NCBI RefSeq assembly: GCF_000002595.2 | Contig: NC_057011.1 | Location: 3,923,635-3,987,634, forward strand | Length of the DNA: 64,000 bases | Direction of reading: 5' to 3' | Source: Chlamydomonas reinhardtii | Taxonomy: Eukaryota; Chlorophyta; Chlorophyceae; Chlamydomonadales; Chlamydomonadaceae | In this document: in pieces, positions 62,586 through 64,000 of the stretch | Position numbering within the stretch: the stretch's first letter is position 1 | Layout of the letters: every line of letters begins with the position of its first letter | Translations under genes and position numbers: made by a program | Notes under the pieces: generated by a model | Told to the model about the DNA's origin: nothing | What the model saw: the letters and a program-made list of their open reading frames with translations, nothing else | Database searches by the model: none

Positions 62586-64000
62586 TGCGTGTGAGCCATC
62601 CAGCGCTGCGCGCATGCATGCGTTCCCAGTAGTGCTGCCTGAGCTACCTGCGCGCCTTCTTTGTCGCGGCCAGGGGACCCCTTCTCCTGTTCGCGGCGTT
62701 GAGGTTGGCGCTGCGGTTGGCGTGAGGACCTTGCTTCACTGGGAGCCGCTTTGCCTGTGTGTCTGTGTCTGTGTGATGTATGGGCGGGTGGCGTTTGGAC
62801 CTTGGTGGCCTCGTGGGAGGTCCCAGACCGCACATCGGCACATTGACGACGAAGTACGGTATGGGTATCGTAAACTGCCACGCCACCAGAGGACTCGGCC
62901 AGCAGCCTGCTGACCTTGTGGCGGGAGTAACCTTGGCAGAGTCCCAGGCTGTCTTAGCACAATGGCCAGGAACAAGGCAGGAGTGATGTTCATACGTAAG
63001 GCAGGAGACACAGGCAGAGGCGTGCACCCCAGGATACGGTAAGAGCAAGAGCAAAGTCAGATATACCGTAGATGTGGAGGGGACTGAGGGCACGGTGCTT
63101 GCGGCTTATGGTACCGGTATTGCAGGCCAACAAATGCACTAGCGTTTGCGAAGAAGGTCACGCTGGATGACTGGACACAACGTTCGAAGACTGGGTAGGA
63201 GACAGTTACGGCAGGTACCGGTATTAAAAGGGAGTCAACTTGCACGTGCAGCGGTGTATGACGATACATAAGCCGTTTCAAGGTACGAGGAGGCGTCAAG
63301 GGGAGGTTTGCTCGTGCGGGCGACAGTGAGCAATTGCGGGGGATGCTTAGTTTGTTTGCAAGTGTTGACGAGGCAGGACAGGCAGGACAACGGAAACAAA
63401 GCCGCCACACATGCCTTTGGGGTGAGAGCGCATAGAGAGGTGCGGCGCGTGGATGTCGGACAAGGCGCGGCTCGTGGCGGCATTCAAACGGTTGGAATGA
63501 GTGCGGAGTGCGAGAAGCGCTGGAAACACAAGCATCAAAGGATTACCAGCTGGTACTCTCTGATCCCGTTACGTCAGACCTAGGCGGGCCCCGCGTGCCA
63601 GCCCCACAGCTCTCCTAGCCTTCAACAGTTTAACCCGGAACCGATGAAACGTCTCGAGTTTCGCGTACGGCTTTCGGATGCCCTCACCTCGGACGCCCCC
63701 GACGGCACAAGACTAGAAATGGTACAGGACAGCAGCACACACGTCGAAGCGCCGTGCCAAAACATTCGTCCCTAGCCCTGAAGCCGCCATAGCACGAGCA
63801 CACAACCTAATAAGCACCTTGCATGCATGTCAGCGCAGCTCCCAGCGAGCCCCCCGACAAGCCTCACATGCACCCAAGCAGACAGTGACAGTCCGCTGGC
63901 GAGGGTGCGCTGTATCAAACATTACGCCGTTCCCGCTTGTGACTTTGGCGGTCGCCACAGCGGTTATAGGACTCAGCAGTGCGGGCAGCCGCTTGTAGGT

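Overview
The window looks like nuclear DNA of a chlorophyte green alga, most likely Chlamydomonadales. It is GC-rich, its genes are broken into many short exons with GTGAG/GTGCG-type donors and pyrimidine-rich acceptors, (CA/GT)n microsatellites are frequent, one gene encodes an SPAPP-type hydroxyproline-rich wall-like protein, and the mitochondrial complex I subunit ND3 is encoded here as a nuclear, intron-rich gene. Nuclear ND3 is documented for Chlamydomonas. All gene models below were built by hand from splice motifs, reading-frame continuity and intron phase. In every model without an assembly gap, the exons sum to a whole number of codons.

Layout. Bases 1-3085 hold a secreted Cys-rich/SPAPP protein (minus) whose 3' end is partly duplicated downstream. 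3086-7559 has no convincing gene but carries a 4-copy ~93-bp satellite and two hairpins. 7560-9298 is a GATA-type zinc-finger protein (minus). 11424-22961 is an 18-exon repeat/coiled-coil protein (minus) containing a 100-N gap. Two genes with mitochondrial-looking N-termini follow: a 109-aa single-membrane-span protein (plus, 23856-24394) and a 210-aa protein (minus, 25120-27879). The second is divergent, with only 200 bp between start codons, from a ureidoglycolate lyase-family gene (plus, 28080-29911). 31285-35075 is an ARGLU1 homologue (minus), divergent from an unrecognised 691-aa, 15-exon gene (plus, 35544-43023). 43834-45041 is a second, canonical GATA factor. 48617-53070 is a ribose-phosphate pyrophosphokinase (minus), 54367-56780 is ND3 (plus), and 58007-61954 is a divergent protein kinase with a ~555-residue activation segment and a CaaX-like C-terminus. 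A probable terminal exon of another minus-strand gene lies at 62195-62391.

The genes do not form one pathway; they are a normal mix of nuclear housekeeping functions (purine catabolism, PRPP supply, respiration, transcription, RNA processing, signalling, cell wall). The most unusual non-genic signal is a set of short sequence modules that recur in introns of at least four unrelated genes. They occur in both orientations, usually with the C-run flank toward a splice site, as expected of introner-like or intron-resident mobile sequences. A second signal is a ~150-bp dispersed repeat with three copies, one of which splits a minisatellite. No tRNA, rRNA, CRISPR array, or coding-competent transposon was seen.
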